NCBI RefSeq assembly: GCF_000092025.1
Contig: NC_003062.2
Span: 2,777,581-2,841,580 of the forward strand
Length of the DNA stretch: 64,000 bases
Origin: Agrobacterium fabrum str. C58
GTDB lineage: Bacteria > Pseudomonadota > Alphaproteobacteria > Rhizobiales > Rhizobiaceae
Direction of reading: 5' to 3'
The position numbers and the translations under genes were made by a program. This document shows positions 11,030 through 20,745 of the stretch, in pieces. The notes under the pieces are model-generated. The model did not search any database. It had not been told where the DNA came from and saw nothing but the letters and a program-made list of their open reading frames with translations. Positions within the stretch are counted from its first letter, which is position 1. The number at the start of each line of letters is the position of its first letter.

Positions 11030-11299
11030 TTATTCTGCGGCTTCCGCTTTCGGAGCCACGGATACGAATACGCGGCCATTGGCCTTCGTACGGAAGTTCA
11101 CGTTACCTGCGGTCAGTGCGAAAATCGTGTGGTCCTTGCCGATGCCAACATTGGCGCCCGGATGCCACTGCGTGCCGCGCTGACGCAGAATAATGTTGCC
11201 TGGAATGACAGCTTCGCCGCCGAACTTCTTTACGCCAAGGCGCTTGGATTCGGAATCGCGACCGTTACGCGAGGAACCGCCAGCTTTTTTGTGTGCCAT
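11030..11299 (-). CDS. rpmA: 50S ribosomal protein bL27
   Basis: An 89-residue protein beginning [20 protein letters not shown], the diagnostic bL27 N-terminus whose flexible tail reaches the peptidyl-transferase centre. [18 protein letters not shown] follows. There is no N-terminal cleavable extension of the Firmicutes type. It follows rplU after a 40-bp gap, the standard rplU-rpmA pair. obgE, often third in this operon, lies separately about 1.6 kb downstream in the same direction, beyond the GNAT pair. Confidence 0.98.
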
Positions 11300-11339
11300 T
11301 GGAGTTCTCCTTTAAACCTTGTTTCCCGTGTCGCGCCGA

Positions 11340-11654
11340 TCAGGCAGCAACGATGTCCGTGATGCGGACGACAGTGTGATGCTGACGATGGCCGCGCGAA
11401 CGCTTGGAGTTCTGACGACGACGCTTCTTGAAGGCGATGACCTTCTTGCCGCGATTGTGCTCGACAACTTCAGCCTTGACGATGGCACCCTTGACAAAGG
11501 GAGCACCAAACTGAGCGTCGGCGCCTTCGCCGATCACGAGAACTTCGGTGAATTCTACGGTTGCGCCTGCCTCTGCTTCCAGCTTTTCGATGGTCAGCAC
11601 GGCGTCGGCCGCTACGCGGTACTGCTTACCGCCGGTCTTGATGACTGCGAACAT
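11340..11654 (-). CDS. rplU: 50S ribosomal protein bL21
   Basis: A 104-residue ribosomal protein with the typical start MFAVIKTGGKQYRV and the C-terminal KVIAFKKRRRQNSKRSRGHRQ segment that binds 23S rRNA. It is the first gene of the rplU-rpmA operon, preceded by a strong promoter candidate and a leader of about 170 nt containing a stable hairpin. Confidence 0.98.
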   Translation of the reverse strand: MFAVIKTGGKQYRVAADAVLTIEKLEAEAGATVEFTEVLVIGEGADAQFGAPFVKGAIVKAEVVEHNRGKKVIAFKKRRRQNSKRSRGHRQHHTVVRITDIVAA

Positions 11655-11826
11655 TGTTTATCCTTTCATGTTCGTTCCGGCTCTGCCCGCAAATGCAAGC
11701 TGGCCGTCTTTTTATCAGTCGGAATTTGGTAGAAACCCGTTAGGACAGAAAGTCCCTTTGAATGTCTGCCGGTGAAGCCGCCTTTTAAGAGGCGGCATAA
11801 ACGGAAGGCGCACTACGCCATCAATT
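11655..11826 (-). promoter_or_regulatory. rplU 5' leader with stem-loop
   Basis: About 170 nt between the predicted transcription start and rplU, with no reading frame. It contains a 20-nt element at 11777-11796 forming a GCCGCC/GGCGGC stem. Leaders of r-protein operons often carry autoregulatory structures, so an L21-binding or attenuation role is possible but is only inference here. Nothing recognisable lies between the promoter and the divergent metallopeptidase gene. Confidence 0.4.
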
Positions 11827-11833
11827 TGGGTGC

Positions 11834-11862
11834 CGATTACGCGAGACGCCTGTTTATGTCAA
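11834..11862 (-). promoter_or_regulatory. Predicted sigma70 promoter of rplU-rpmA
   Basis: On the minus strand a consensus TTGACA -35 box (11857-11862) and a TAATCG -10 box (11834-11839) are separated by 17 bp. This strong match is well placed for a highly expressed ribosomal-protein operon. Confidence 0.65.
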
Positions 11863-11986
11863 GATGACGACGGCTTGAAAAGTAACTGTAACGCCAAGAA
11901 TTTCATGCTTTTTCGGCGGGTGAAGCAGACGGGTCTCGAAATTTGCCCCGCAAGTGTTTATATGGGCCTTCCAACAAGGAGCAGAA

Positions 11987-12427
11987 ATGGCCCGCATAGA
12001 CCAGACCGACGATTGGCGGGACCGCCACGCGCCGACACTTTCCGCCTTCGAGTCGCTTGCGATTGAGGCATATGGCCACCTGCCGGAGGAATTTCGCGCG
12101 CTGACGAAGGATCTCATCATCGAGATCGCCGATTTTCCGACCGATGACGTCTTCGAAGACATGGCGCTTGAAACACCCTTCGATCTTCTCGGTCTCTTCG
12201 AAGGGCGCGGTATTTCCGAACGTTTCACCATGGAAACGGGCGAGATGATAAACCGCATCACGCTCTATCGCCGTCCCATTCTCGATTATTGGGCCGAGAA
12301 CGAGGAAACGCTTGGCGATATCATCACCCACGTCCTTATCCATGAAATCGGCCACCATTTCGGCCTGTCGGATGACGACATGGAGCGGATCGAAGAAAGC
12401 GCAGACGAGGCCGCGGCGGAGCGATAG
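11987..12427 (+). CDS. Zincin-like metallopeptidase family protein (DUF1025 type)
   Basis: A 146-residue cytoplasmic protein with the zinc-binding HEIGHHFGLSDDDME motif near the C-terminus, the HExxH signature of this small metallopeptidase family common in Actinobacteria and Alphaproteobacteria. Peptidase activity is presumed from the motif; substrates are unknown. The ATG of MARIDQTDDW is chosen because an AAGGAG ribosome site lies 5 nt upstream. It is transcribed divergently from rplU and stands alone. Confidence 0.85.
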   Translation: MARIDQTDDWRDRHAPTLSAFESLAIEAYGHLPEEFRALTKDLIIEIADFPTDDVFEDMALETPFDLLGLFEGRGISERFTMETGEMINRITLYRRPILDYWAENEETLGDIITHVLIHEIGHHFGLSDDDMERIEESADEAAAER

Positions 12428-12444
12428 GCCCGCCGCGTTGCGTC

Positions 12445-12651
12445 TTATTGCTCGCCGAGCTTCATGTCCGGATGGTATTCCTTGCCTTCGACGACCTTGG
12501 TCACGGCCTGGCCGCAATGCATCACGCCGCTTGCGGCGTTGAAGGCATAGCTCGGTGAACCCGCAAGTTCCCATCCCTTGTTCAGGGCTTCGGTGACCCG
12601 GTGACAGAATTTCGCGTCGTCGGGACCGGTTATGAAACGATAGACCTTCAC
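12445..12651 (-). CDS. DUF1737 domain-containing small protein
   Basis: A 68-residue protein with the DUF1737 pattern: KVYRFITGPDDAKFCHRVTEALNKGW followed by a short Gly/Pro region and VVEGKEYHPDMKLGE. Function is unknown. It starts at an ATGA overlap with the CitE-like gene upstream, so the two are presumably cotranslated. Confidence 0.8.
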   Translation of the reverse strand: MKVYRFITGPDDAKFCHRVTEALNKGWELAGSPSYAFNAASGVMHCGQAVTKVVEGKEYHPDMKLGEQ

Positions 12652-13532
12652 GTCTTTTTTGCCTTTCTTTGTGCGATGATATCGGCCATGGCGACCAGCC
12701 TTTCGGCTTGCCCCACATGCAGCCGTTCGATCATCTGACCGTTCATGTTGATGATGTTCAGTTCCACAGATTCCGGTTTTGCGAAAGCGGCAATAATCGC
12801 GCGTGCTTCCGCAAGCGTCGCCTCATCCGGACCGAAGTGCCGGTTGGCCGCTTCGATCTGGGCCGGATGGATCAGCATCTTGCCATCGAAGCCCATGGCG
12901 CGCCCCTGTTCGCATTCGGCTTCGAAAGCCTCGATGTCGCGAAAATCATTCGAGACGCTGTCAATGACATCGAGCCCGTAGGCCCGCGCGGCAAGAATCA
13001 CCTGCATCATCCACGGCACGAGATAGGTGCGGCCAGGAAGGCGTGGGACATGCGTTTCCTTGCGCAGATCGTTGAGCCCGATGACGAAAGCGGCAAGCCG
13101 GGCATTCGGCGTATGGGCAGCGTCGGCAATCGAGGCAGCATTCAGGACACCAAGCGGTGTCTCGATCATCGCCCAGATTTTCAGATGCTCGGGCGCATCC
13201 GCCTCGGCGAGAAAATCGGCCACGTCATGAATATCGGAGGGCTGTTCCACCTTCGGCAATAAAACCGCATCTGGCCGGCAGGAAAGCACAAGCTGCAGAT
13301 CCGCCTTTCCATCAGGTGTCGAAAGCGGATTGATGCGGATAATGGTTTCGCGTCCGTCGAAAGGCGGGCCTGAGAACAGCTTTTCCAGATTTTCCCGCGC
13401 CTTGCCCTTCATATCGGGCGCAACCGAATCCTCTAGATCGAGGATCACGCCATCACAATCGAGCTCCCGGATTTTTTCGAGTGCCCGGATATTGATGGCC
13501 GGAACTGACAGCAGGGAACGACGTGGTCTCAC
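12648..13532 (-). CDS. HpcH/HpaI aldolase / CitE-like lyase family protein
   Basis: A 294-residue TIM-barrel enzyme of the CitE/malyl-CoA lyase family. Family motifs are RRSLLSVPAINIRALEK, the metal and substrate site VILDLEDSVAP, IIRINPLSTPDG, the IWAMIETPLGVLN glutamate and the GFDGKMLIHPAQIEAAN stretch. Members cleave or hydrolyse beta-hydroxyacyl-CoA thioesters such as malyl-CoA or citramalyl-CoA. The exact substrate cannot be assigned. No citrate lyase alpha or gamma subunit is nearby, so it is not a classical citrate lyase. It leads a two-gene unit with the DUF1737 gene. Confidence 0.87.
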   Translation of the reverse strand: MRPRRSLLSVPAINIRALEKIRELDCDGVILDLEDSVAPDMKGKARENLEKLFSGPPFDGRETIIRINPLSTPDGKADLQLVLSCRPDAVLLPKVEQPSDIHDVADFLAEADAPEHLKIWAMIETPLGVLNAASIADAAHTPNARLAAFVIGLNDLRKETHVPRLPGRTYLVPWMMQVILAARAYGLDVIDSVSNDFRDIEAFEAECEQGRAMGFDGKMLIHPAQIEAANRHFGPDEATLAEARAIIAAFAKPESVELNIINMNGQMIERLHVGQAERLVAMADIIAQRKAKKT

Positions 13533-13669
13533 AGAAATATTTTCGGAAAAATTGACGATGCCGCACTTGTGTCAAGCTTTTGTGACATCTGCAAGCTGAC
13601 AATCCACTGAATCCTCTTGCAAGCCGGTAGAAGAAGGCCCACATTCGTCTCGATAGAAAGGTTTGGATC

Positions 13670-13900
13670 ATGCAAGGCATACGTTCGTTTTTCATCGCCG
13701 CATCTGGAATCGCCATTCTGGCAATGGTCGCTCTTTTCACCGCGTCGCTGACGGTAGCTTTCATCGGTGTGCTTGCGGTTTTGAGTGCCGCCCGGCTGCT
13801 TTCCGCACGTCTGAAGCCGGCCCCCATTCCGGTCAAGCCCCGTAACCAGCGCGACATGCGTGTCTGGAACGACGGCAAGGGCACGATTATCGATCTCTGA
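13670..13900 (+). CDS. Small hypothetical membrane protein
   Basis: A 76-residue protein with a hydrophobic stretch at about residues 8-44 (two closely spaced membrane segments or one long one), then a basic segment rich in Pro/Arg (LKPAPIPVKPRNQRDMRVWND). An AAAGG-type ribosome site precedes the ATG at suitable distance. No family was recognised. Codon use matches the surroundings and the gene sits between divergent neighbours, so it is probably real. Confidence 0.6.
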   Translation: MQGIRSFFIAASGIAILAMVALFTASLTVAFIGVLAVLSAARLLSARLKPAPIPVKPRNQRDMRVWNDGKGTIIDL

Positions 13901-14064
13901 GATCGTGTAATCCAGTCAGGATGCGATAACGCCCGACGGGCGTACCGAAGAATGCGGATTTGCGCTTCTAAAGCGCCTGGTTTTGCAGTATTTCCCCAGA
14001 GGAAACATCCGGCAGGCTTTTGTCAGTGCCGGATTTTGTTCAAGGGAAACACGGGAAGCGACAG

Positions 14065-14670
14065 ATGGAAAAATTTACCAAGCTGACGGGCGTCGCCGCG
14101 CCCATGCCGGTCGTCAATATTGACACCGACATGATCATTCCGAAAGATTATCTGAAGACCATCAAGCGCACCGGTCTCGGCAAGGGTCTTTTCGCCGAAT
14201 CCCGTTATCTTGAAGACGGTTCGCCCAATCCCGATTTCGTGCTGAACAAGCCCGCCTACCAGAACGCCCAGATTCTCGTTGCCGGTGACAATTTCGGCTG
14301 CGGCTCGTCGCGCGAACATGCACCATGGGCACTGCTCGATTTCGGCATCCGTTGCGTCATCTCCACCAGCTTCGCCGACATCTTCTACAACAACTGTTTC
14401 AAGAACGGCATCCTGCCGGTTGTCGTCAGCCCCGAGAACCTCGAAAAGCTGCTGGACGACGCCTCGCGCGGCTCGAACGCCGTTCTCTCCATCGATCTGG
14501 AGCGCCAGGAAATCAGCGGTCCGGATGGTGGCACGATCACCTTCGAGATCGACGAATTCAAGCGACACTGCATGCTGAACGGTCTCGACGATATCGGCCT
14601 GACACTGGAACATGCCGGCGCCATCGACACGTTCGAAAAGGCGAACGCCTCCGTCCGTCCCTGGGCCTGA
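14065..14670 (+). CDS. leuD: 3-isopropylmalate dehydratase small subunit
   Basis: Small swivel subunit of isopropylmalate isomerase, which with LeuC interconverts 2- and 3-isopropylmalate in leucine synthesis. The 201-residue protein contains [15 protein letters not shown] and the active-site loop [15 protein letters not shown]. The ATG of [10 protein letters not shown] is the family start; codons further upstream add an unrelated extension. leuC is not in this window. leuB follows after a terminator hairpin. Confidence 0.96.
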   Translation: MEKFTKLTGVAAPMPVVNIDTDMIIPKDYLKTIKRTGLGKGLFAESRYLEDGSPNPDFVLNKPAYQNAQILVAGDNFGCGSSREHAPWALLDFGIRCVISTSFADIFYNNCFKNGILPVVVSPENLEKLLDDASRGSNAVLSIDLERQEISGPDGGTITFEIDEFKRHCMLNGLDDIGLTLEHAGAIDTFEKANASVRPWA

Positions 14671-14693
14671 TTACATTTCCGCTCTTCAAAAAA

Positions 14694-14729
14694 GCCGATC
14701 CCGTACCAAACCGTACCGGATCGGCTTTT
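14694..14729 (+). terminator. Terminator-like hairpin after leuD
   Basis: GCCGATCC pairs with GGATCGGC around an inner GTAC/GTAC stem, followed by TTTTGCTTT. It lies 23 bp past the leuD stop and before leuB, so leuB probably has its own promoter in the remaining roughly 160 bp. Confidence 0.65.
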
Positions 14730-14891
14730 GCTTTGCTTGAAAAGCCCTTGAGGCGGAGATAAGAAGCCCTCGATCCCGTCCGGCTGCGATACGACTTGGC
14801 ATGCGCAGGACGGAACGAGTTTGACGCCGCGCTCGCCGCCATCGAAAACCCTTCGTGATGTTTTCCGGCGCGCCGCCCAAGGAGGGTTCTC

Positions 14892-16004
14892 ATGACAGTC
14901 CGTTCGCTTTTCCTGCTGCCCGGTGATGGTATCGGCCCTGAAGCCATGACTGAGGTCCGCAAGCTGATCGAATATATGAACAGCGCGCACAATGCCGGCT
15001 TTACCGTTTCTGAGGGCCTCGTCGGCGGTTCCGCTTACGACGCGCATGGCGTCGCGATTTCCGATGCGGACATGGAAAAGGCGCTTGCCGCCGATGCAAT
15101 CCTGTTCGGTGCCGTTGGCGGCCCGAAATGGGATGGCGTGCCGTATGAGCATCGCCCGGAAGCCGGACTCCTGCGCCTGCGCAAGGATCTCGAACTTTTC
15201 GCCAATCTGCGCCCGGCCATCTGCTATCCGGCGCTCGCTGCCGCCTCATCGCTAAAGCCGGAACTGGTCGAGGGTCTCGATATCCTCATCGTTCGCGAAC
15301 TGACCGGCGGCGTTTATTTCGGTGAACCGAAGCAGATCATCGATCTGGGCAACGGCCAGAAGCGCGGTATCGACACGCAGATCTACGACACCTTCGAGAT
15401 CGAGCGCATCGCCAGCGTCGCTTTCGAACTGGCCCGCAGCCGCGACAACCGCGTTTGCTCGATGGAAAAGCGCAACGTGATGAAATCGGGCGTTTTGTGG
15501 AACCAGGTCGTCACCGAAACCCACGCGGCCAAATACAAGGACGTGCAGCTAGAACATATGCTAGCCGATGCCGGCGGCATGCAGCTGGTGCGCAAGCCCA
15601 AGCAGTTCGACGTGATCGTCACCGACAACCTCTTCGGCGACATGCTGTCCGACGTGGCCGCCATGCTGACTGGCTCGCTCGGCATGCTGCCATCGGCCTC
15701 GCTCGGCGCACCTGATGCCAAGACCGGCAAGCGCAAGGCCATGTATGAGCCGGTGCACGGTTCTGCCCCTGACATCGCTGGCAAGAGCATTGCCAACCCG
15801 ATCGCCATGATCGCGTCCTTCGCCATGTGCCTGCGCTACTCGTTCAACATGGTGGACGAAGCCACCAAGCTCGAGGCGGCGATCGCCAATGTATTGGACA
15901 AGGGCATCCGCACCGCCGACATCATGGCCGACGGTTGCCGTCAGGTCGGCACGTCTGACATGGGTGACGCGGTTCTCGCCGAATTCAAGGCGCTTTCGGC
16001 GTAA
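14892..16004 (+). CDS. leuB: 3-isopropylmalate dehydrogenase
   Basis: NAD-dependent oxidative decarboxylation of 3-isopropylmalate to 2-oxoisocaproate, the third step of leucine synthesis. The 370-residue protein has the [12 protein letters not shown] start, [11 protein letters not shown], the substrate motif [20 protein letters not shown] and the NAD-site [13 protein letters not shown] strong AGGAGG ribosome site is 6 nt upstream of the ATG. Its 3' end overlaps the convergent cytochrome peroxidase gene by 20 bp. Confidence 0.97.
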   Translation: MTVRSLFLLPGDGIGPEAMTEVRKLIEYMNSAHNAGFTVSEGLVGGSAYDAHGVAISDADMEKALAADAILFGAVGGPKWDGVPYEHRPEAGLLRLRKDLELFANLRPAICYPALAAASSLKPELVEGLDILIVRELTGGVYFGEPKQIIDLGNGQKRGIDTQIYDTFEIERIASVAFELARSRDNRVCSMEKRNVMKSGVLWNQVVTETHAAKYKDVQLEHMLADAGGMQLVRKPKQFDVIVTDNLFGDMLSDVAAMLTGSLGMLPSASLGAPDAKTGKRKAMYEPVHGSAPDIAGKSIANPIAMIASFAMCLRYSFNMVDEATKLEAAIANVLDKGIRTADIMADGCRQVGTSDMGDAVLAEFKALSA

Positions 16005-17250
16005 CGCTTAAAACGGGCTGGGCAGTTGGCGCCGCCGTCTGCCCGTCCTCCTTTGGCAGAAGATGCTCGTAACGACGGTCGGTCAGCGTCTTCAGAAATG
16101 CCACGATGGCATCCACCCGCTTGTCGTCCAGCGCCGGCGCGGATGTCAGTTCCGTCATGGCAATATTCTCGGGCACCTCGGGTGCATCCCATGTCTTGCC
16201 GGTTTCCGGATTGATCTGACGGCTAGGCTTCTTGCTCTTATATTTTACGTAGAACAGCACCACCGTGCGCAAATCTTTGAAAACGCCATTGTGCATATAA
16301 GGACCGGTCACGGCGACGTTGCGCAACGTCGGCACCTTGAACTTGCCCCGCTGGGCTGGATCGCCGGCAACGGCCGGGTTTTGCGCCAGCCCGAGATCGA
16401 CAGCATCCGGCTTCGAGCCGTTCACAGCCCTGACGGATGTATTGGCGGGAACACCGATGTTGAAATATTTGTGGTTGGTAAAGAGGCCGTCTTCCAGACC
16501 CTTGGCACCACGGATTTCGTGGCAGGTATTGCAATTGGTGAACTGCGTCGACGAAATCAGAACGCGGCCCAGCTCCTCCTGATCGGTCAGCTTTTCTTCG
16601 CCGCGCAGAAAGCGGTCATATTTGGAATCGAAGGTGGAAAATTCGTCCGAGCGCTCGAAGCTCGCCAGCGCCTTGGTCATCGCGGCATAGGCGCTTTCGT
16701 CGCTCGCGAACACATCCTTGCCGAACTGCGTGCCGAAAGCCGCGACGTAATCGGGGTTCTCCCTGAGCCGTTTCACGACAGCCGCCTTGTCCGGCATGCC
16801 CATTTCGACGGGATTGAGCGGTGGCCCGCCCGCCTGATCTTCCAGCAAGGAGGCGCGGCCATCCCAGAATTGCCCGCCGATATACTCTCCCGCCGCGTTC
16901 TTGCCGAAAGGCGGCGTGAACTTCGCGTAAGCAGCGGTCGGCGCGTTGCGGTCGCCAAGGGAAATCCCGTCATCGCCAAGTGATACATCCCGCCCGACCT
17001 TTTCGCTCTCCCGTGCATCGGAAAACCCGGCCGCCTGCATATGGCAGGTGGAACAGGCCATGGTGCGGTTCATCGAGAGATTGGGATCGTCGAAGAGGAC
17101 CGCGCCAAGCTTTTCCAGCGTTGCATAATCTTCCCCGCCATGGGCGGCAATGCCGTCGACCCCGGTGCCCAAAGGAGCCAGCAGAATGGCTGCAGCGAGA
17201 GCGGCAGAGAGAAAAAATCCGGGTTTCATCATGGCAGGCACGCTCAACAT
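15985..17250 (-). CDS. Di-haem cytochrome c peroxidase family protein
   Basis: Periplasmic CcpA/MauG-type protein of about 420 residues. It has a signal peptide (hydrophobic run ending near GTGVDGIAA) and two c-type haem motifs, ACSTCHMQ in the N-terminal half and [10 protein letters not shown] in the middle. Further features are the [17 protein letters not shown] segment and the [19 protein letters not shown] motif carrying the distal ligand region. It reduces hydrogen peroxide with electrons from small cytochromes or azurin-like donors, or is MauG-like. ATGs at 17250 and 17232 are both plausible; the frame stays open further upstream without a signal peptide. Confidence 0.88.
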   Translation of the reverse strand: MLSVPAMMKPGFFLSAALAAAILLAPLGTGVDGIAAHGGEDYATLEKLGAVLFDDPNLSMNRTMACSTCHMQAAGFSDARESEKVGRDVSLGDDGISLGDRNAPTAAYAKFTPPFGKNAAGEYIGGQFWDGRASLLEDQAGGPPLNPVEMGMPDKAAVVKRLRENPDYVAAFGTQFGKDVFASDESAYAAMTKALASFERSDEFSTFDSKYDRFLRGEEKLTDQEELGRVLISSTQFTNCNTCHEIRGAKGLEDGLFTNHKYFNIGVPANTSVRAVNGSKPDAVDLGLAQNPAVAGDPAQRGKFKVPTLRNVAVTGPYMHNGVFKDLRTVVLFYVKYKSKKPSRQINPETGKTWDAPEVPENIAMTELTSAPALDDKRVDAIVAFLKTLTDRRYEHLLPKEDGQTAAPTAQPVLSVTPKAP

Positions 17251-17454
17251 AAAATGCGCGATAACAGCTTCGGACCGGGAAATTTGAAGCGGTTTAAGGT
17301 CCCGTCGCGCTTCACCGGATATGGGTAACCGGAGCTCACTCCGCTTTTTCATATCCCATGAAGAGACCTATAGCACTTTCCCGTGATCGGAGCCTAGAAA
17401 CTTTCGCAGTTTGCTCCACTTTGCCGCAGGTCCCCCGACCGGAACCGCAAACGA

Positions 17455-18771
17455 TCAACCGCCTTTGGCGATCGCGTGGAAGAACGTGCCCGAGACAAAA
17501 CCTCTCCTGCCGCCCGATGGCCCGAGCGGACGACCCTGCCCGTCAGCCATATGAGCGAAGGGCTGATCACGGCCGGGATCGATGACCCGGGCATAATGAA
17601 ACTCATGGCCGCGCAGAACGTCCCCCGCCATGCCGAGCGGGCTGTCTGCCGCAATCGTGGCCTGCCGGTAGCCCAGATTCATCTTGCGTGTCGCAAAGCT
17701 CGTGGCGTGCGACAGAAGACCAGTCATGGCATGGATCACGCCCTCTGCATCTTCCAGCCTCTCACCGAGCACCATGTACCCGCCACACTCGCCATGCACC
17801 GGCTTGGTCTCTGCAAAACGGGTAATGCCCGCCTTGAAGCCGACAGCATCGGCGAGTTTTCCGGCAAAAAGCTCGGGATACCCGCCCGGCAGCCAGCAAA
17901 TATCGCAGCTCTCATCGGGCGCCTCATCGGCGAGCGGCGAAAACGGCACGATCTCCGCCCCGGCCGCACGCCAATGCCTCCTAAGATGCGGATAAAGGAA
18001 GGTGAAAGCCGCATCTTCCGCCAGCGCGATGCGCTGACCGGGCGGCGCAATCGCCGCCGCCACCGAACCGCAGGGCATATCCACCGGCGCGGCGAGCGAA
18101 AACAGGGTGTCGAGATCGATGGATTTTTCCATCGCATCCGCGAGCCGGTCTATATGGGGGTCAATCTCCGGATGTTCACTCGCTTGCACCAGCCCCAGGT
18201 GCCGCTCCGGCAAGATGAGGGAAGGATCGCGCAGAACGCAGCCGACAACGGGCAGGCCGATTTTTTCGATGGCTTCAGTGCATAGCGTCCGGTGCCTTTC
18301 GCTGCCGGCCCGGTTCAGCACCACCGCCCCCATGGTGACATCGGGATCGTAGTGGGCGAAACCATGCGCAATGGTAGCCGCCGTCTGCGACTGACCGGAG
18401 ACATCCAGCACCAGCAGAACCGGAATGCGGAACAGCCGCGCCAGATCCGCCGCCGAGCCGGTGCGGTTTTCCGCCACGGGAATACCGTCGAACAGGCCCA
18501 TGGCGCTTTCGATGAGAATGAGTTCCGCATCCTCGGTCTGCTGCGAAAACAGATGTCGCAGCAGGTCCGGTTGCATGGCCCAGCTGTCCAGATTGAGACC
18601 GGGTGTGCCGGTGGCGAAGGCATGAAAACCGGGATCGATGTAATCCGGCCCCGTCTTGATGCCGCGCACCTTCACCCCGCGGCGCGCAAAAGCCCGGAGC
18701 AGGCCGATGGTCACACTGGTCTTGCCGGAGCCCGAGCGCGGCGCACCGATGATGATTGCCCGCGCCGTCAT
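17455..18771 (-). CDS. cobB: Hydrogenobyrinic acid a,c-diamide synthase (CobB)
   Basis: Glutamine- and ATP-dependent amidation of the a and c acetate side chains of hydrogenobyrinic acid in the aerobic B12 pathway. The 438-residue protein has an N-terminal dethiobiotin-synthetase-like domain (GAPRSGSGKTSVTIG, KTGPDYIDPGFH) and a C-terminal class I glutamine amidotransferase domain with the nucleophile in PVHGECGGYMVLGE. It starts at an ATGA overlap with cobA and is the last gene of the minus-strand cobalamin series. Confidence 0.96.
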   Translation of the reverse strand: MTARAIIIGAPRSGSGKTSVTIGLLRAFARRGVKVRGIKTGPDYIDPGFHAFATGTPGLNLDSWAMQPDLLRHLFSQQTEDAELILIESAMGLFDGIPVAENRTGSAADLARLFRIPVLLVLDVSGQSQTAATIAHGFAHYDPDVTMGAVVLNRAGSERHRTLCTEAIEKIGLPVVGCVLRDPSLILPERHLGLVQASEHPEIDPHIDRLADAMEKSIDLDTLFSLAAPVDMPCGSVAAAIAPPGQRIALAEDAAFTFLYPHLRRHWRAAGAEIVPFSPLADEAPDESCDICWLPGGYPELFAGKLADAVGFKAGITRFAETKPVHGECGGYMVLGERLEDAEGVIHAMTGLLSHATSFATRKMNLGYRQATIAADSPLGMAGDVLRGHEFHYARVIDPGRDQPFAHMADGQGRPLGPSGGRRGFVSGTFFHAIAKGG

Positions 18772-19556
18772 GAGCCCGACACTCCAAGACGATCCCGCAT
18801 CGAAACAATCTCGCCGATAATAATCAAAGCCGGCGCTTCGAAGCTCTCCCGTTTTGCATCGTCAGCTATGCTTTGCAATGTACCGATGAAAATCCGTTCT
18901 TTCGCAGTAGTTGCCGACATGATGACGGCGACCGGCGTTTTTCCCGAACGTCCACCCTGCATCAGAAGACCGGCAATAGTGCCGATATTCTTCAGCCCCA
19001 TATAAACGACGATAGGTTCCTGCGTTTTCGCCAGTGCCAGCCAGTCGAGATCCTCTTCTGTGCCCGCCGCGTGGCCGGTAGCGAGCGTCACGGCGCGGCT
19101 GATGCCGCGCATGGTGGCAGGAATGCGTGCCGAAGCGAGCGCGGTAAACGACGAGGTCATGCCCGGCAATATGCGAAACGGAATGCCGGCATGGACAAGC
19201 GCCTCCGCCTCTTCGCCGCCACGCCCGAAAATAAAGGGATCGCCGCCCTTCAGTCGCAGCACCTTTTTGCCCTGCAGAGCAAAATCGATCAGCGACGCGG
19301 TAATGTCATCCTGCGTCGCGGAGGGCTTGCCGCCACGCTTGCCGGCAAAGACGACTTCCGCCTGCGGACCGAGCGCCACGACATCATCGCTCACCAGCGC
19401 ATCGCGCACGATGATATCGGCCTGCGACAGCGCGAGCGCCACTTCGAGCGTCAGATACCGCACATCGCCCGGCCCCGCGCCCGCGAGCCAGACGTGGCCG
19501 GCTTCAAAGACCGGACCTTTTGCGGCGATGCTGTTCAAAATCTGCGGTATCGACAT
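18768..19556 (-). CDS. cobA: Uroporphyrinogen-III C-methyltransferase (CobA, SUMT)
   Basis: Adds methyl groups at C-2 and C-7 of uroporphyrinogen III to make precorrin-2, the branch point to cobalamin and sirohaem. The 262-residue SAM-binding tetrapyrrole methylase shows VWLAGAGPGDVRYLTL, LKGGDPFIFGRGGEE, GMTSSFTALASARIPATMRG and VVYMGLKNIG. No CysG-type N-terminal dehydrogenase domain is present. The ATG of MSIPQIL was chosen. The gene is divergent from cbiD with only about 55 bp between them. Confidence 0.96.
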   Translation of the reverse strand: MSIPQILNSIAAKGPVFEAGHVWLAGAGPGDVRYLTLEVALALSQADIIVRDALVSDDVVALGPQAEVVFAGKRGGKPSATQDDITASLIDFALQGKKVLRLKGGDPFIFGRGGEEAEALVHAGIPFRILPGMTSSFTALASARIPATMRGISRAVTLATGHAAGTEEDLDWLALAKTQEPIVVYMGLKNIGTIAGLLMQGGRSGKTPVAVIMSATTAKERIFIGTLQSIADDAKRESFEAPALIIIGEIVSMRDRLGVSGS

Positions 19557-19614
19557 TGTTCTTGGCTGCTTTTTAACGATGACGGAAAAAGCCGTCCCGG
19601 CTATAGGAATGCAT

Positions 19615-20745
19615 ATGGAAACGGATGGAAAGACCCTTCGCCGCGGCTGGACCACGGGCACCTGCGCGGCAGCCGCCACGAAGGCGGCTTGCGCCGCCCT
19701 TCTGACCGGCGAGTTTCCTTACCCTGTCGACGTGGAACTTCCAAGCGGCGCGAGGCCGGCATTTTCCCTCGCCACCGAGGAAAAAGGTGAGAACTTCGCG
19801 CGCGCCGGCGTTGTCAAGGATGCCGGCGACGATCCAGATGTCACCCATGGCGCGCTGATCGAAAGCACGGTCAGACGGGGCGAACCGGGAAGCGGCATCA
19901 CTTTCAGGGCCGGCAAGGGCGTCGGCATCATCACGAGGCCGGGCCTGCCCCTGCCACCGGGAGAACCCGCGATAAACCCCGTTCCGCGTAGGATGATCGA
20001 GACCGCCATTCGCGAAGTGGCCGGCGAGAATGCCGATTTCGAGGTCGAGATTTCCGTCCGCGACGGCGAGAAACTGGCAGAAAAAACCCTGAATGGCAGG
20101 CTTGGAATCCTCGGCGGCATTTCTATTCTCGGCACCACCGGCGTTGTCATTCCCTTTTCCTGCTCGGCCTGGATTCACTCCATCTGGCGCGGCATCGACG
20201 TGGCGCGGGCGACCGGCTGCACCCATGTTCTGGGCGCCACCGGCAATACATCCGAAAAGGCCGGCCAAGCCGTTTACGACCTGCCGGAAACCGCGCTGAT
20301 CGACATGGGCGATTTCATCGGCGGCATGCTGAAATATCTGCGCAGCCACCCGGTCGAGCGGGTAACGATCGCCGGTGGCGTTGCCAAGATGACCAAGCTC
20401 GCCCAGGGCATGCTCGACGTACACTCCAAAAAGGGCCTTGCCGACCTTGAAGCATTGGCGGTATTGGCCGCCGAGGCGGGAGGGGATGACAATCTCGCCG
20501 TTGCCATCCGTCAGGCGAACATGGTCGCGCACGCCTTTCAGCTTGCCGAAAGCGTAGGAATAGACCTCGGCGCGGTCGTTGCGGAAAAAGCCTGGGTGAC
20601 CGCCGCCGCGGCACTGAAGACGCCGGCGATCGCGCTCGATATTCTGGTGTTTGACCGTCAGGGTGCACTCAAGGGGCGCACCACCTCCACGCCGTCGCAT
20701 CAGCCCGCACCATCCTCCTTCGGGGACCGGAACCGGCGTACATAG
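19615..20745 (+). CDS. cbiD: CbiD-type precorrin-5B C1-methyltransferase
   Basis: A 376-residue CbiD homologue: [18 protein letters not shown] at the N-terminus, [40 protein letters not shown] and [16 protein letters not shown] near the C-terminus. In the anaerobic pathway CbiD methylates C-1 of cobalt-precorrin-5B. Here it lies among aerobic-type genes (cobG, cobN, cobK) with no cobF in view, so it is inferred to supply the C-1 methylation that CobF performs elsewhere. AGGA is 6 nt before the chosen ATG; a second ATG lies 6 bp upstream. The 3' end overlaps convergent cobM by 46 bp. Confidence 0.93.
   Translation: METDGKTLRRGWTTGTCAAAATKAACAALLTGEFPYPVDVELPSGARPAFSLATEEKGENFARAGVVKDAGDDPDVTHGALIESTVRRGEPGSGITFRAGKGVGIITRPGLPLPPGEPAINPVPRRMIETAIREVAGENADFEVEISVRDGEKLAEKTLNGRLGILGGISILGTTGVVIPFSCSAWIHSIWRGIDVARATGCTHVLGATGNTSEKAGQAVYDLPETALIDMGDFIGGMLKYLRSHPVERVTIAGGVAKMTKLAQGMLDVHSKKGLADLEALAVLAAEAGGDDNLAVAIRQANMVAHAFQLAESVGIDLGAVVAEKAWVTAAAALKTPAIALDILVFDRQGALKGRTTSTPSHQPAPSSFGDRNRRT

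Noticed and set aside
13929..13941. CGCCC-GAC-GGGCG short repeat as a terminator of the small membrane-protein gene
   Set aside because: Only a 5-bp stem with a 3-nt loop and no T-run; too weak to call.
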